From Phalacrocorax aristotelis (lineage: Eukaryota > Chordata > Aves > Suliformes > Phalacrocoracidae): a DNA stretch of 64,000 nt. A model generated the notes under the pieces. It was not told where the DNA came from, made no database searches, and worked only from the letters and a program-made list of their open reading frames with translations. Location: positions 2,294,001 through 2,358,000 of the forward strand of contig NC_134286.1 of assembly GCF_949628215.1 (NCBI RefSeq), in the 5' to 3' direction. Positions 13,001-24,500 of this stretch are shown here, piece after piece (the first letter of the stretch is position 1; every line of letters starts with the position of its first letter). The translations under genes and the position numbers were made by a program.

Positions 13001-16000
13001 GCAGAATTATCATCTATGCAAAATTCTTAAAAAAACCCCAACAAACAACTCCCCCCCCCCAACCTTTTATTGAGCCTTCTGCATACTTAAAGTGAAATGA
13101 AGGCGGGAAATAAAAACCAAGATGTTGAAGAAATGAGAGAGTTTGTAGTTGTAAAGCCGTAACCCCAGGCTCGGTGGTGGGAGTGAGTTACACATCACAC
13201 GACCATCGTACCAACTGCGTAAGTAAGAGGGAAGTGAAAACCCTCTAATGAATGTAGTTCTTGTCAGAGAAGGCATAAAGCGCATGCTGTGCCCAAGGAA
13301 AATACTTATTTATTTCCAAGGTCAGGGTCTGAGACCGTACCAAAACACAACAAGTGCTGCCATAACCTAGAGACATTTCTGCACAGAGCCCAGACAAACC
13401 CAGGATCTCCACCTTTTGATCCATCAGTTTTTGGCTTCTGTACCTATAAAACCTTTGTCTCACAAGATTTAGAGTTAACCTGAGCACATACAGTGATAAC
13501 CTAGAAAGAGATCCTTGAGATTTGAAAGGTTTTCACATTCGGTCTGTATCAGACCTCACAAGAAAAGGCTTTACGGTGTTTAGTTACTTAAATGAATGCA
13601 CACAGGACGTCCTACATATTCAGGCTGATAGTTACATTCGTCTTACATCCCGTATGAGAAAAAGAAAATGTGAAGATGCAAAAATGTCAGTCCCAAACTT
13701 CACACTGGTTTTTGTGACCTCAATTTGATGGCCTTGTGGAGAATGGGATGGATATGAAGCGGAAAGAATGGGCTAAATGGATTTACAGATTCTGATTTTA
13801 AAGCGTGCTTTTTACCTGCAGCAATTTTCTGTACTAAGAAATGGTTGATCTGAATTAAGCTGCAAGCCGTCTCTTTTGAAGATTTCTTGGGGTGCCAGGA
13901 GGAGGAAATAAAAGAATTGTAAACAGGATACTCGTGCACTGTAGGAAGTAATATGTAGAGGTTTTCCTTTCTTTTCAGTACATGGAAGACGGAGGATATC
14001 TCTACAATAAAAGGCAAAGGGGAGCAAACCCTGTCAGCTGCTCTGCTGAACCCCACGCTTCATAACTCTGAGAATAACAGGGTTATGTGAGTGAGCGACA
14101 GCTGCTGCAGGTTCCATCCCCGCTACGAGAGAGAATATTCTCGATAGTACCCCATGAAACAGGCTGTATATTGTTACGGTACCGCTTCCGACAACAGCCA
14201 GATACACTCCTCCCCTCGTGTACTGCCCCCCGGTTTAGATGGAGGATTTAAAGTTTTGGCATGCCTGAAATACGGAACGGTAACGTGCTTTTCTTTATAT
14301 TCACTTAACTCAGCATTTTAAAGTGTATTGCCAGGATTTTTTCCCCCAGCGAAGGCCTAGCAGTGGTGAACGTGGTGTGCCTGAAGGGCATCCTACTGCT
14401 TTAATCCTTAGTAGAAAGGAAGGAAAGTGAATTTTACATTCAGAGAACTAAACCTGTAGACTCACACTGCAGAACTTAAAGCTCGTGGCTGAGTTTCAAA
14501 GCAACCTGTCAGCTTGTTTAAACACCTCACTGTTAGACAGGTAAACAACACAGGCCTATATTTTAAAGACCATAACTTAGCTAGACAACTGCTGGCAGGC
14601 AATTCCCATAGACTTATACACCAGAAAAACTGGTATTTGACCTTATGGCTGTCTGATGCAGAGCAGGGAAGACAAAGAACCAAGCGATCGAGCATCTTTT
14701 CTCCCGTGTAACGAGTATCTGGGTCAGGCTGCTGGCAACGGCCATGCGTGTCTGTAGTAAAGGTAAGCGTTTCAAAGCCACCTTTCAAACCTGCTGCGTC
14801 AGGCTGTGTTTTGAGGAGCAGCCAAAATCCTGGACTGTGTGCACAGATTGGAAAGCGGGGTTTCCATCGACCTCCCAGGCACATGGCTGTGGAAGGTTTC
14901 AAAGGACACCCAATCCCTCTCAGACCTCCCCAGTTAGGACCCAGACACGAAACCTGGACCAGGAGAGTCTGGCTTTTACACACAGCAGAAGGAAAAGGTC
15001 TGCTTATGGAGGTTACGTTTCAGTATAAACAAAAATTGCTCCTGATGGAGATAACATGCAGTCTCTTTCTTTACTGAAAGGGAGCTACAAGCCAAGAATT
15101 CAATGCATTAGGCTGAGGTTTAAGCAAAGAGGCACAGCTATTCCTGTTGGAGCTCATGTGCACTTTTGAATCCAGCTAAGTTCTCGCTTAAAGGCATCTC
15201 AACTTGTAGGTGAGACGCTGCTTATTTGGATTACTATGTATTCAGAGAAAGCACACCTTTGAGATTTTACTACTATCCTTTTCATAAGTTTAAATGCTCA
15301 GTATCTTCTTTAGGTCATTTCACAATAAAACTCATTTAGCCACGAATTTAGTAGAAAAAACACCAAGATGAGTGCAAAAGCACAAAGGGCACAAGGAACA
15401 TTTGCTTCCCTACACAGCCCATTCCCTGCCCCGTCTGTCTGTCCCCAAAGCCCCGTACAGTTTGCATTACGAAGCGTCTGCTTACACATGCTATAGAGAA
15501 AGCCCCAACTTGGGCTTAGTCTCCTCTGCCGTTGCCACACAAACAAGAGCCAGCAGATGAGGGCATATCTGCGTCTGGTCTGAACATTTGCTAATACAGG
15601 ATGTCATCGCAAACGTGTAACTCAAAATGCAACTAAGATGAAGGAAGAATTTACTAAATTGGGTGAAAAGCGGGTACCAAAGCCACCTACGGAAAGCACA
15701 GGCAATTCTGGTAGTTCAAGGTATGCACAGCAAACTCAGCCAGAACAGCAAACCAGCACAAAGCACCCCTTCACTGCCCCAGTCCTGACACTGCCCCGGC
15801 CAGCAGAGAGCACGAACCCTCCCCAACAGGAGACACCTAATAGGTCCAAGTCACCTCTTTGAATGTCAAAAGGTTCAGGTAATTTGAAAGTCATCCTTCT
15901 GAGAAACGAGGTCTGGGGATCCTCCCTTCCTGCTATTTTGCTTTACATCCAACCAATCTCTAAGGTGCAAAGGCGAGGTGCTGCCTGCTCTCTGGGTCAA

Positions 16001-17603
16001 AGTGCTGGTTTTTGTAAAGCCTGCAGCTGTCCAGGCGCTCCCAGGTGAGGGCAGAGCTTGCTCCTTCCATCTGGCAAAGCCTTGAAATTGGCTTTTACTT
16101 GACCAAGTATTTGGATATAATTTGGATTACGGTCTATTACACCTTTCTCAACACTTGACCTTTTACCGGCTGACTCACTGACAGCCTCCGTGTAAGAACA
16201 ATTGTCAGCACGCGCTTTTCCAGTAGGAAAACGTACGGAAAGCATTTGATTTTGATCCATTTGCATCCCAAATTATCTTGATTCCATGCTTTATTGCCCA
16301 GTTTGTTTGTTTATATGTTGCCATTTCAACCTTTAACACGCGCTCGCTCAGTTACATATTTGGTGTTGGAGCTGTGTTGTCAGAGGATCACTTTCTGGAA
16401 AGGATCCTACTCTTCACAAGGGTTTCATCTCTCTAAATTGCTCCATAGTTGTAGCTACTAAGATATTTCTTAGATTACAAGCTTCACTTTGTAATTGGTT
16501 TGCTGTATTTTACAAGGCAAAGGTCTTTCCCTTAGTTATCCAACTTTGCTCCACATTTCCAAGATGTTCCGACTGCCCTGCCCACGTTCCAATGCGTGAA
16601 CCCTTCTCACTCCAACGAGGGAGACTTGCCAACTGCTTATCCTCACAGGCCTTAAAAACGGTACTTAGGATAGCAACGAGAACACACCGAGACAATTCGG
16701 AAAGCACTGATTTCCAACAAACAGCATGCTCCCTTACAACTCCACGTTTCTCTAAAGCTTGCTGAATTGGGACAGTGTCTTATGAAAGTGTAAGATTTCC
16801 CAGATTCTGTGTTCTGAACCTTGACAAACAGTAGACGTGAAATGAAGCTGTAAGAACAACTTAGAGGAGTCCTTTTGGCAGAACATTTTACATTTGCAAA
16901 TAAAAATTAAAATCCTTTTCAAAGTCGTACCATTTTTGCAGAAATTTTTCAGGGGAAAAAAAAGCGCAACATATTCCAAAAGGGGCAAGCATAACTTTGG
17001 AAAGTAGTTTTGAAAAACATTTCTGAAATATAACATGTTTTCCCTTTTGAAAAACATGTGTAAGGATGCTCCTATTTTCTAGTAGAAAAAAAGCAAAGCG
17101 GTACTTTGCCAATACAAGGTTTGGGGTTTCTAAATACTTTTGCATCAAGAAAGGTAGAAAAAACCATAGAACTTCCATTTCTGCACAGTTAAAAGCAAAC
17201 ACTAAAACTTTCAACTTCCTTCTCGTCTTGTTACAAGTTTAGGTGAATATTGCAGCCCGCCTGATTGCATACCTGGGCAATATCGCGGGCCCATGATTTC
17301 TTTCCAAACACACCGGGCCAATTCCATCTCAAATTTTAAAAAAAAATATTAATCCTTTCCAAATGGAAAGTTGGAATTAGCGACCACCTGCCACCAGGAG
17401 GATGAGGGAGTGATGCGGGAAGGAAAGGCAAGGCCGAGTACAGTAACTGCTGTGTTTGGCTTTGAAAAATCCCAATAATAGTGGAATTTATAAAGACTAC
17501 CTTGCAAGCTAATCACTGGTCTTGTTTGCCCATCCATTCATTTGGAAAGGAAAGAGTACGTGTTCTCTTGCACAGCCGCTTTAGGTGCCAGCAAGACTGA
17601 TGG
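7076..17603 (+). other. Putative LPAR4 intron 1, non-coding
   Basis: This is about 10.5 kb between the donor at 7076 and the acceptor tract before the LPAR4 coding exon. It contains only short, mostly overlapping open frames and no recognisable protein domain. Low-complexity items are an A-rich run near 11478-11504, a T-run near 10818 and a C10 run at 13051-13060. No transposable element with clear ends was recognised. Calling it an intron depends on the first-exon inference being right. Confidence 0.4.
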
Positions 17604-17625
17604 CCTCTCTTTCTCTCTCCTCTAG
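17604..17625 (+). other. LPAR4: 3' splice acceptor before LPAR4 coding exon
   Basis: A long, nearly uninterrupted pyrimidine tract runs from about 17604 and ends in CTAG, with AG at 17624-17625, followed by G. This fits a vertebrate splice acceptor well and lies 153 bp before the LPAR4 start codon. It implies that the coding exon begins at 17626 with a leader contributed by at least one upstream exon. Confidence 0.75.
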
Positions 17626-17626
17626 G

Positions 17627-17656
17627 ATGAAAGGATTCAAGATGGAGATGTGGTAG
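17627..17656 (+). other. Upstream ORF 1 in LPAR4 leader (9 codons)
   Basis: The first ATG of the inferred coding exon lies one base after the acceptor and reads nine codons (MKGFKMEMW) to a TAG at 17654. It holds three in-frame ATGs, so scanning ribosomes would meet repeated start codons here before reaching the receptor start. A role in translation control is inferred, not shown. Confidence 0.6.
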
Positions 17657-17681
17657 CAAGGCGTCAAGCAACCTTCCTGGA

Positions 17682-17741
17682 ATGTGTTTCTTCAGGAAGA
17701 AAAGAGATCGCTGCCTTATTTTATGGATGTCACTGAAGTAG
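17682..17741 (+). other. Upstream ORF 2 in LPAR4 leader (19 codons)
   Basis: An ATG at 17682 opens 19 codons that end with TAG at 17739-17741. A second in-frame ATG lies at 17727. The predicted peptide is basic in its middle (FFRKKRDR). It ends 37 bp before the receptor ATG, which would allow only limited re-initiation distance. No conservation data are available. Confidence 0.5.
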
Positions 17742-17812
17742 ACTTTGAGGTTCTTTGGAAGCTCGTCACAAACTTGGCATGGGAAACCACAGCAACAATC
17801 ATACCTGTTTGA
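17723..17812 (+). other. Upstream ORF 3, overlaps LPAR4 start out of frame
   Basis: An ATG at 17723 (T at -3, G at +4) opens 29 codons and ends at TGA 17810-17812, so it reads across the receptor start at 17779 in a different frame. Its first residues ([10 protein letters not shown]) loosely resemble the start of the longer mammalian LPAR4 N-terminus (an acidic/Phe-rich start around IDFQFQ). The three strands of evidence, position, length and resemblance, suggest that it may be the ancestral LPAR4 start, now put out of frame by a one-base change. It could equally be an ordinary overlapping upstream ORF. Confidence 0.45.
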
Positions 17813-18825
17813 CAGATGATTCCTTTAAGTACAACTTGTATGGAGCCGTGTACAGCGTGGTCTTCATCCTTGGTTTGATTACTAACTGCGCCTCCCTCTT
17901 TGTTTTCTGCTTTCGGATGAAAATGCGAAGCGAAACAGCCATTTTCATGACAAACCTGGCCGTTTCAGATTTGCTTTTTGTGTTCACTTTGCCATTTAAA
18001 ATTTTTTATAATTTCAACAGGCATTGGCCTTTCGGAGATAGCCTGTGCAAGATTTCTGGTACAGCATTTCTCACTAACATCTACGGGAGCATGCTGTTCC
18101 TCACCTGCATTAGCGTCGACCGTTTCCTGGCTATCGTCTATCCCTTCCGATCTCGCACCATTAGGACCAGGAGAAATTCTGCCATAGTCTGCGCTGGTGT
18201 TTGGATACTGGTCCTCAGCGGTGGAATTTCAGCGTCATTGTTCTCCACAACCAACGTTTCCAACACCAGCACAACCTGTTTCGAAGGTTTTTCCAAACGT
18301 ATCTGGAAAACCTATCTGTCCAAGATCACTATATTTATTGAAGTGGTAGGATTCATAATTCCTTTGCTACTCAACCTTACATGCTCCTCTTTAGTTCTCA
18401 GGACTCTCCGGAAACCTGCCACCTTGTCTCAGATCGGGACAAACAAAGAGAAAGTGTTGAAAATGATCATTGTGCACGTGGCCATTTTTGTCGTGTGCTT
18501 TGTGCCTTACAATTCCATACTCTTCTTGTACGCGCTTGTGCGGTCCCAAGCGATAGCAAATTGCTCCTTGGAGAGGTTTGCGAGGACAATGTACCCAATC
18601 ACATTGTGCATCGCAACGATGAACTGCTGCTTTGACCCATTCATCTATTACTTTACATCAGAATCCTTCCAGAAGTCTTTCAACATAAAACCCCAGATAA
18701 AAATGGATTCTTTTTTCAAGACTGAGACACCTCTAACAAAGACCGCACTACCAGCACCACAGGACGAAATAACTGACCAGGCTGTTACAAATGGAGGAGA
18801 CCCAACATCTGAATCGCATTTTTAG
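17779..18825 (+). CDS. LPAR4: Lysophosphatidic acid receptor 4 (LPAR4/P2Y9/GPR23)
   Basis: This is a single-exon class A GPCR of 348 residues, near-identical in its core to mammalian LPAR4 (about 370 aa). The family is plasma-membrane and binds lysophosphatidic acid, coupling mainly to G12/13, Gq and Gs/Gi. Seen in the sequence: N-glycosylation sequons at N3 and N7; TM1 about 22-45 with N36 (1.50); TM2 with LAVSD, D64 (2.50); C90 and C167 for the TM3-ECL2 disulphide; DRF at 114-116 in place of DRY; further sequons in ECL2 (NVS, NTS); TM6 with CFVPY; TM7 with the DPFIYYF variant of NPxxY; and a Ser/Thr-rich tail. The chosen ATG at 17779 has a strong context (G at -3, G at +4) and is the first ATG in frame after a stop at 17746. 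The codons between that stop and this ATG (LEARHKLG) still resemble the mammalian N-terminus, so the protein looks N-terminally shortened; see findings. Confidence 0.97.
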   Translation: MGNHSNNHTCLTDDSFKYNLYGAVYSVVFILGLITNCASLFVFCFRMKMRSETAIFMTNLAVSDLLFVFTLPFKIFYNFNRHWPFGDSLCKISGTAFLTNIYGSMLFLTCISVDRFLAIVYPFRSRTIRTRRNSAIVCAGVWILVLSGGISASLFSTTNVSNTSTTCFEGFSKRIWKTYLSKITIFIEVVGFIIPLLLNLTCSSLVLRTLRKPATLSQIGTNKEKVLKMIIVHVAIFVVCFVPYNSILFLYALVRSQAIANCSLERFARTMYPITLCIATMNCCFDPFIYYFTSESFQKSFNIKPQIKMDSFFKTETPLTKTALPAPQDEITDQAVTNGGDPTSESHF

Positions 18826-19290
18826 TGGCATGTTTACACAAGCAGTTATCCTCCATTAACTTTCAATTAATACCACGTGTGAAATAGTTGTTCCAGAATA
18901 TGTGGGTTCACCCCTGGTGTTAATGAAGAAAAGTTGCTGGGGGATAACTACGTAGGTGACAAATCCTTATACTGGGTTGGTGCCTTCAGATGCAACAGGC
19001 GCACATGAAATATAGAAATCCCGATGGAGATTACAAATGGGTGACAACGTATGTACCAACCAAGGAGGGAACAGAACAGCTTCTTTACTCAGAAGATGCC
19101 AACATTTGGCATTTTGCCCCCCCAGCAGTTGACATTGAATCAGTTGGGAAATAGAAAATTTAATTTTCTTAGCGATACCTGCCAATATTTCATGCCTCTG
19201 GAGATGCAGCATCATGCGTTAACTCAGTAACTTCACACAATATGTACATTTGCTTAAAAAGGCATAATAAAAGCTTTTGGATTTCCTTAT
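18826..19290 (+). other. LPAR4: LPAR4 3' UTR with proximal polyA signal
   Basis: After the TAG at 18823-18825 comes AT-rich non-coding sequence with a canonical AATAAA at 19266-19271, followed within about 30 bp by T/GT-rich sequence, as expected for a cleavage site near 19290. A short minus-strand open frame inside this stretch has no support. Confidence 0.7.
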
Positions 19291-20412
19291 TTCACTGCAA
19301 GAGTGTACATCCTGGTTTTACTAGATAAAGGTATGCTGAATTTATTGTATGGAGGGTTTTGAAGTGTAAATAATTGTTTTGAAAGCAGGCAAAACAGGTG
19401 CTTTGAAGAGAAAAATAAGAATAATTCATAATGCAATTTTGAAATAAGCTTCATTTTTTTTTGTGAGATTAAGCAGTCTTTTTATTTATTTGAAATGCCA
19501 CCTCTAGGGAAAAGTAAAGAGCTCATTCCTGTTCTGTTGTACCCGGGCTTTTGTGTCCCAGGAGATTATATGTGACTATTTCTGGTAAGAGCTAGACTGT
19601 AAAGTCAGCTGAAAGGAAGGGCCTGAAATGCCAGGGTTCTTGCATGGGCAAATCTCGTATATGGAAATTGAGTGCAGCTGAAGGGCTGAAGAACCCCAGC
19701 GTGCTGATCCTACCCAAGGCTGTTTGGATACAGACAGTTGCTGTCAGAGCATCCAATTAAGAGATCGTGTAAGTGATTGCTTGCTGGTTTTTGCTATACA
19801 GACAACTCATTGAACTAGAGGGTCTCAAAGTAACTCCAAAAGAAAAGTAAAACAAGTCAGCCACAGTCTTTTCTTAGTCGGTTACAGCAATGTTTTCAGG
19901 TTTTTCAACTAATTTGTTATATATTCTGCATTTCCTTCAATAGATATAGAGTATATAAATATATGGAAAATTAACTATTTGCATGTCACTGCATTTTACT
20001 AGATGTTCATTTCTCCAGCCATTGCGTCATATTTGAAGCTATACTGACCTTAACGGGCTGATTCATTCTTAAGTGTAAGATATATAAGCGAGAAAAACAA
20101 TTTACCTTGAAAAAGCATGAGGTTACGACTTGTTAGATCAGTAATCTACATTTTCCACAGTACAGCATAAAGCTACTTCTAGGACTATGTTGCCAAAAAA
20201 AAGACAGGCAAAATATTAATTGAATGGATGTTTTCCACTCAACTACTTATCTTAAGTCTCTCACCTCAAGCCTTATGAGATACTGAGAGCTACACACCAA
20301 ACATGATTACTGCTTAAGGCAATCAGAGGTTTTTTTAAAGTGTAAGGAGAACTCAGCTGCAAAAAATGTCACGCTTTGAAGGGAAAATTTATTTAGCACT
20401 ACATTCACTTTG

Positions 20413-20418
20413 AATAAA
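20413..20418 (+). terminator. Possible distal LPAR4 polyA signal
   Basis: A second AATAAA lies within an A-rich run about 1.6 kb past the LPAR4 stop. The sequence between the two signals (19291-20412) is AT-rich and 3'UTR-like, with an ATTTATTT motif near 19480 and no open frame of interest. Use of this signal for a longer isoform is inferred. Confidence 0.3.
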
Positions 20419-21503
20419 AAAAAGGTTAGTTGCTTACCGAGGCTAAGGCAGACACTAGAGATCATTCTGCTTTAGCCCTGAAATGAGTGTTGCTTATCTA
20501 GCGCCCTGGCTTTTGGGTCTTACAGCAGAAAAGTATGTGATCAACCCATTACATGCAGGGAGTATGAGACCAGCCAAACTATTGTATCTCAGCTTTAAGT
20601 CACAGCCATATTTACTAGAAACTCGCACACAAGGCTTGGGAGGTTTTTGCTGTATATCAAACCCGCAGACAACACCGCTTTGAGCAGAAATGAAACGTGA
20701 AAACAAGGACAGATCATTCAGACTGGTTGGTGGAATGAGATAGATGTGGCAGGACAAGGGCACAGTCAGTTCCAGTGGATTTGTCAGCGGCTGCGAAAAG
20801 GTCACCTCAACCAGAAGCAACGAGCTGTGTTTTCAGAAGCATCAGTATTTGCCATTTAACCATAGGCAAAGTGAAAGCCAGTGCCATGCCTCTCTCCTCC
20901 CCATGCAGGCCTGAACCAAACTGTTCAGAGGGCTTTTTAAAATTCTTATTTCCTTTGGCTGATGAGCCTGTTTCAACACTTGCCATAAAGTGTCTATATT
21001 TCAGAGAAGCCGTTTCCATAACTTCAGATCAAAATGCAAAGCGAGCCAAGAGGGATTTTACAGGCTTCGGAACAGGCAGGGTTTTCTGTATACAGCAAAC
21101 CATCCTTCACACTGCAGCGCTGTCAAGGGAAGGACAGAGGGTTGTGAAACCGACTCCGGCACATGCTATGCCGCGCGACAGAAGCGGGGCACCCCGATTC
21201 CCCTGCCCCACCGTTAACTGGCCTTTAAAAGTTGTACTTAATGAGACAAGTGCTCTGTTTTTAGGGATGGGAGATAAAAGGAATGGGAGTGGGAAGGATT
21301 CACTAAAAAACTGAGGGTGCATTTCAAACCCTCGCCCTATCTGCAAGAAAAATATATGGTACATGAGTAAGTGCTCTTCTCTGAGGCAAAACCCCTTATT
21401 GTTTCAGTTTTACAAAGAGAGATGAGAAACTTGCTTACATGCCAGCTTGCTCTCAATGGGCAACACGTAACTGTCAGCTTGTAAATCTTATTTTAAAGCT
21501 GTG

Positions 21504-21534
21504 TCTTTCCGCTTGCAAGCAAGAAGCGGAAAGA
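21504..21534. repeat. Hairpin: 11-bp perfect stem, 9-nt loop
   Basis: The left arm TCTTTCCGCTT (21504-21514) is perfectly complementary to AAGCGGAAAGA (21524-21534), with the 9-nt loop GCAAGCAAG. The stem is purine on one strand and pyrimidine on the other. It lies about 2.7 kb past the LPAR4 stop. Function is unknown. Confidence 0.9.
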
Positions 21535-24500
21535 TGAGATTCCCGAGTTACGTGGGGCTTGGGAGCTTCATGGGACAGGCCTGTTCTCACGTGTGGTGGC
21601 TGCTCAGTCGCTCCGGGGTGAGTGAGAGCAGAATTTGGCCCAGCACCTCAGAGCTGACAGCAGAGGAATATCTTGTTTGCAACAATCCTGGAAGACCTTC
21701 TGCTGTGCGCTCTGCAGACCTTCCTCTAGTTAAATCCAAGGGAAGAAAAAAAAAGCTAGCCTAGAAACCACTGTCTAGCCTTCTCAAGGAAATGTTAAAA
21801 AAGAAGGGGGAAAGAACTGCGTGTGACTGGACAACCTCCAGGCAGTACATACATAGCTTAACTGTAATCTGAGCATAATGGGTGTCTTTTTCTAAGTGAA
21901 ACTAGTGCCAATGCTTACAAATTTCTGTTTGCAGTTTTATGGGGCAAGAGCTGTGGTCAATATTCTCACATAAAATGTAATACTATCATCATGTGCCAAA
22001 ACGCTAACTGAAAAGATTCATTATTTTGTAATTTAATACCTTATAAATTATATGGAGATCATATGTTGACGGACACTCACATCTGGTAGGATAGTTCTTG
22101 ACTAATCTTTTTTTCTAGGTCAGGTATACCAAGTAAATGCTCTACGGTTTGTGTATAAATAACCAATTATGCATTCAGAGAGAGGAAAAGTCATTTTTCA
22201 GATGTTGGTAAAGCCAAGCTGGAAGGAACGATGGTAAAAGAAAAGTGGATTCACAGGTTTTCTGGCTGAGGTGCAGCTGAGTGTTCCTTCTCCCCTGTGT
22301 GACAAAGGGCTATTGTCAGCAAACAGCACACACCAGAACTATAAGCTTAAAAGCAAAAAATCAAATTAATTAGAAGTCGACGCCTTTATCTGGCTGAAGC
22401 CGAGAGACAGGGCCCAGCGATCCTCTCCGATGCTAAACATACAGCAACAGTCAAGGGTTTCATTGCTCCCAGCCAGCTCACTTTTCCTATTCCCTAGTCC
22501 TCCCCCTACACGATTCATTCACTATAAGCTCACCGCACGCTTTGCAACTCATTGCCCTGCTGGAAAGCTGAAGCTCTGAAAAGCAACATGAAAAACTTCT
22601 CTGCCCAAACTCACCTTTGTATATGCACACCTATGCAAAATGCCATGCCAGTCTGAGATTTCACGGTAGGTGTCACGACAGGAGGAAGCAGGGCCTTGTA
22701 CTACAGTCACCATGAAAGCCCCTCCTCTTACGGGAGATTTCTGTTAGTAACACAACAGGCTCTACTTCAGATGAAAGGTGCCCAGTGTTCATGGGACAGC
22801 ATAAATCTTTACCGGCTTTGCAGAATCAGTGCAAACTACTCAGGCTGAAGTCTCTGAAATGCAAGGGCAAGGAGGCAGCACAGGTCACATGTAAAAGTCA
22901 TGTCCTGGCTCCCTGTGTAAGGAGGATGGAGTTCCTGTGCTGCATGTGCAAGTACACAGCTGCTCATCAGAGAGCTTCCTAAGCTTGCCCACTGCAGACC
23001 TGCTGCACAGAGTCAGCCTCTAGGGCCCTCTAAAAATATCCCCATGAGATTTTTCAGAAGTTCTCTGTGTGGTGCTGCAAGGGCGATGGAGAGGACTGTC
23101 TGCTCTCCCTCCCTGCTCCCTACCTGGCAAAGAACTGCTGCATAACCCAGAGAGGGCTTCCCTCTGACAAACAGCTGGTGAAGGAAAAGGGGACCCATCA
23201 CACCCATAAGATTAGACGGCACCTCTGATGACCTTCTTGAAGGCCAGTGCCACTAGAGCTCCCCAGTAAGACTCCATGTCATTCCTGGTGGGTGGATTTG
23301 CTGTAAAACAGGCAGGAAATTACCATCTCTGAAACGCTGCCTCAGGACAGGGGCGGCAACAGACAGCAACGGGCCCTGTGAAAGCACATCTACACAGTGC
23401 TCTATCTGGAGAAAGCAAAAATAGGAGGCGTGAGGGAACCGAGAGGAGCAGCCGAGGCTGTTTCCAGAGCACGCCGCCGAGCACTGCGAGGAGATGCTCA
23501 AATTATCGTTGACTTGGGCTGCAAAGTCCAAGCAAAAGCGGCAGAGGCGTGTGGGCTGGAGGCAGCCCTGCCAGGCTCCCGCACGCTGCCAGCCCCGCTC
23601 AGCAGCCGGTGACCACCGAAAGCCAGGCTGCGTCTCGCTGCGCCGGCCGAGCAAATGTAACCCTAAGCACAGGATAACCCCAAAGCTTTGCTGCATCTGA
23701 AAGGACAGACTGCAAATGGTTCTTTGGGTAGGATTTAAGAGCAGAAACAAAACAGTCCTCATTTCAGTAAGGAGATTACATTGCTCAGCATTAATTTAAG
23801 AAAGAAGCAGAGCTATTCTTCATCAGATTAGAAGTCCAAGCCGTGTTTCCCCCTCTAATGCCGGAAACACTGTAATTTTAACTTCTGAATGCTGACCTCA
23901 AGCTTACCCCAGGAGCCCTGTCTGGGTACGAGCCATGCATTCGCTCTCTGACACACTCCTGAGGGCCAGAGCTCAAATCACCTCCGAGATGCTGTGCTAC
24001 GGAGGCCTCTTGTTTAGAAAATTAAGTTCGTGGGAGATTCAAGATGATGCACTTAAAGAGCCTAGAAAGTGAGGGAGATCTACTCAAAACATCTTTTTTA
24101 CTTCCCACAGCAGTGGTCAAAGATCCTTTTCTCTAGGTACCAATTCCAGCTGCTGGAATCTTCTCCGTTTCATGTTTGTTCTGTCAATACCTGGGTACAT
24201 TAGTGAGGGCTCATTCTGCCCCTTGCTGCGCTTTTTGCTGTAGATGTGAAACGTAGCGAGTTTGCAGCGACAGAAGCGTGACAGATTGCCAGGCGGAGCC
24301 GTAGGGAGAGCCAACGTGGGCAGGCGAAGGGCTGTGCCTGCCCGGCTTCCTCGTGGGGAAAGGGGCTGGCCGAGTTTTGGAGCCTGCTGGGGCAGGGGAA
24401 GGTGAGGGCACAAGATGGACGGTCTTAATCTTGTCATTTAACGCAGTGATTTTAACCCCTGTACAATGGACACATTTCACAGCAAGAAGCATAGCACGAT

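Noticed and set aside
17755..17778. Extending LPAR4 to a TTG at 17755
   Set aside because: A nuclear vertebrate gene would rarely start at TTG; the ATG at 17779 has a strong context. The extra codons are treated as relic sequence instead.
20775..21314. 179-codon open frame downstream of LPAR4
   Set aside because: Looks like chance: mixed composition, no domain, overlapping frames in other phases, and it sits in AT-rich intergenic DNA.
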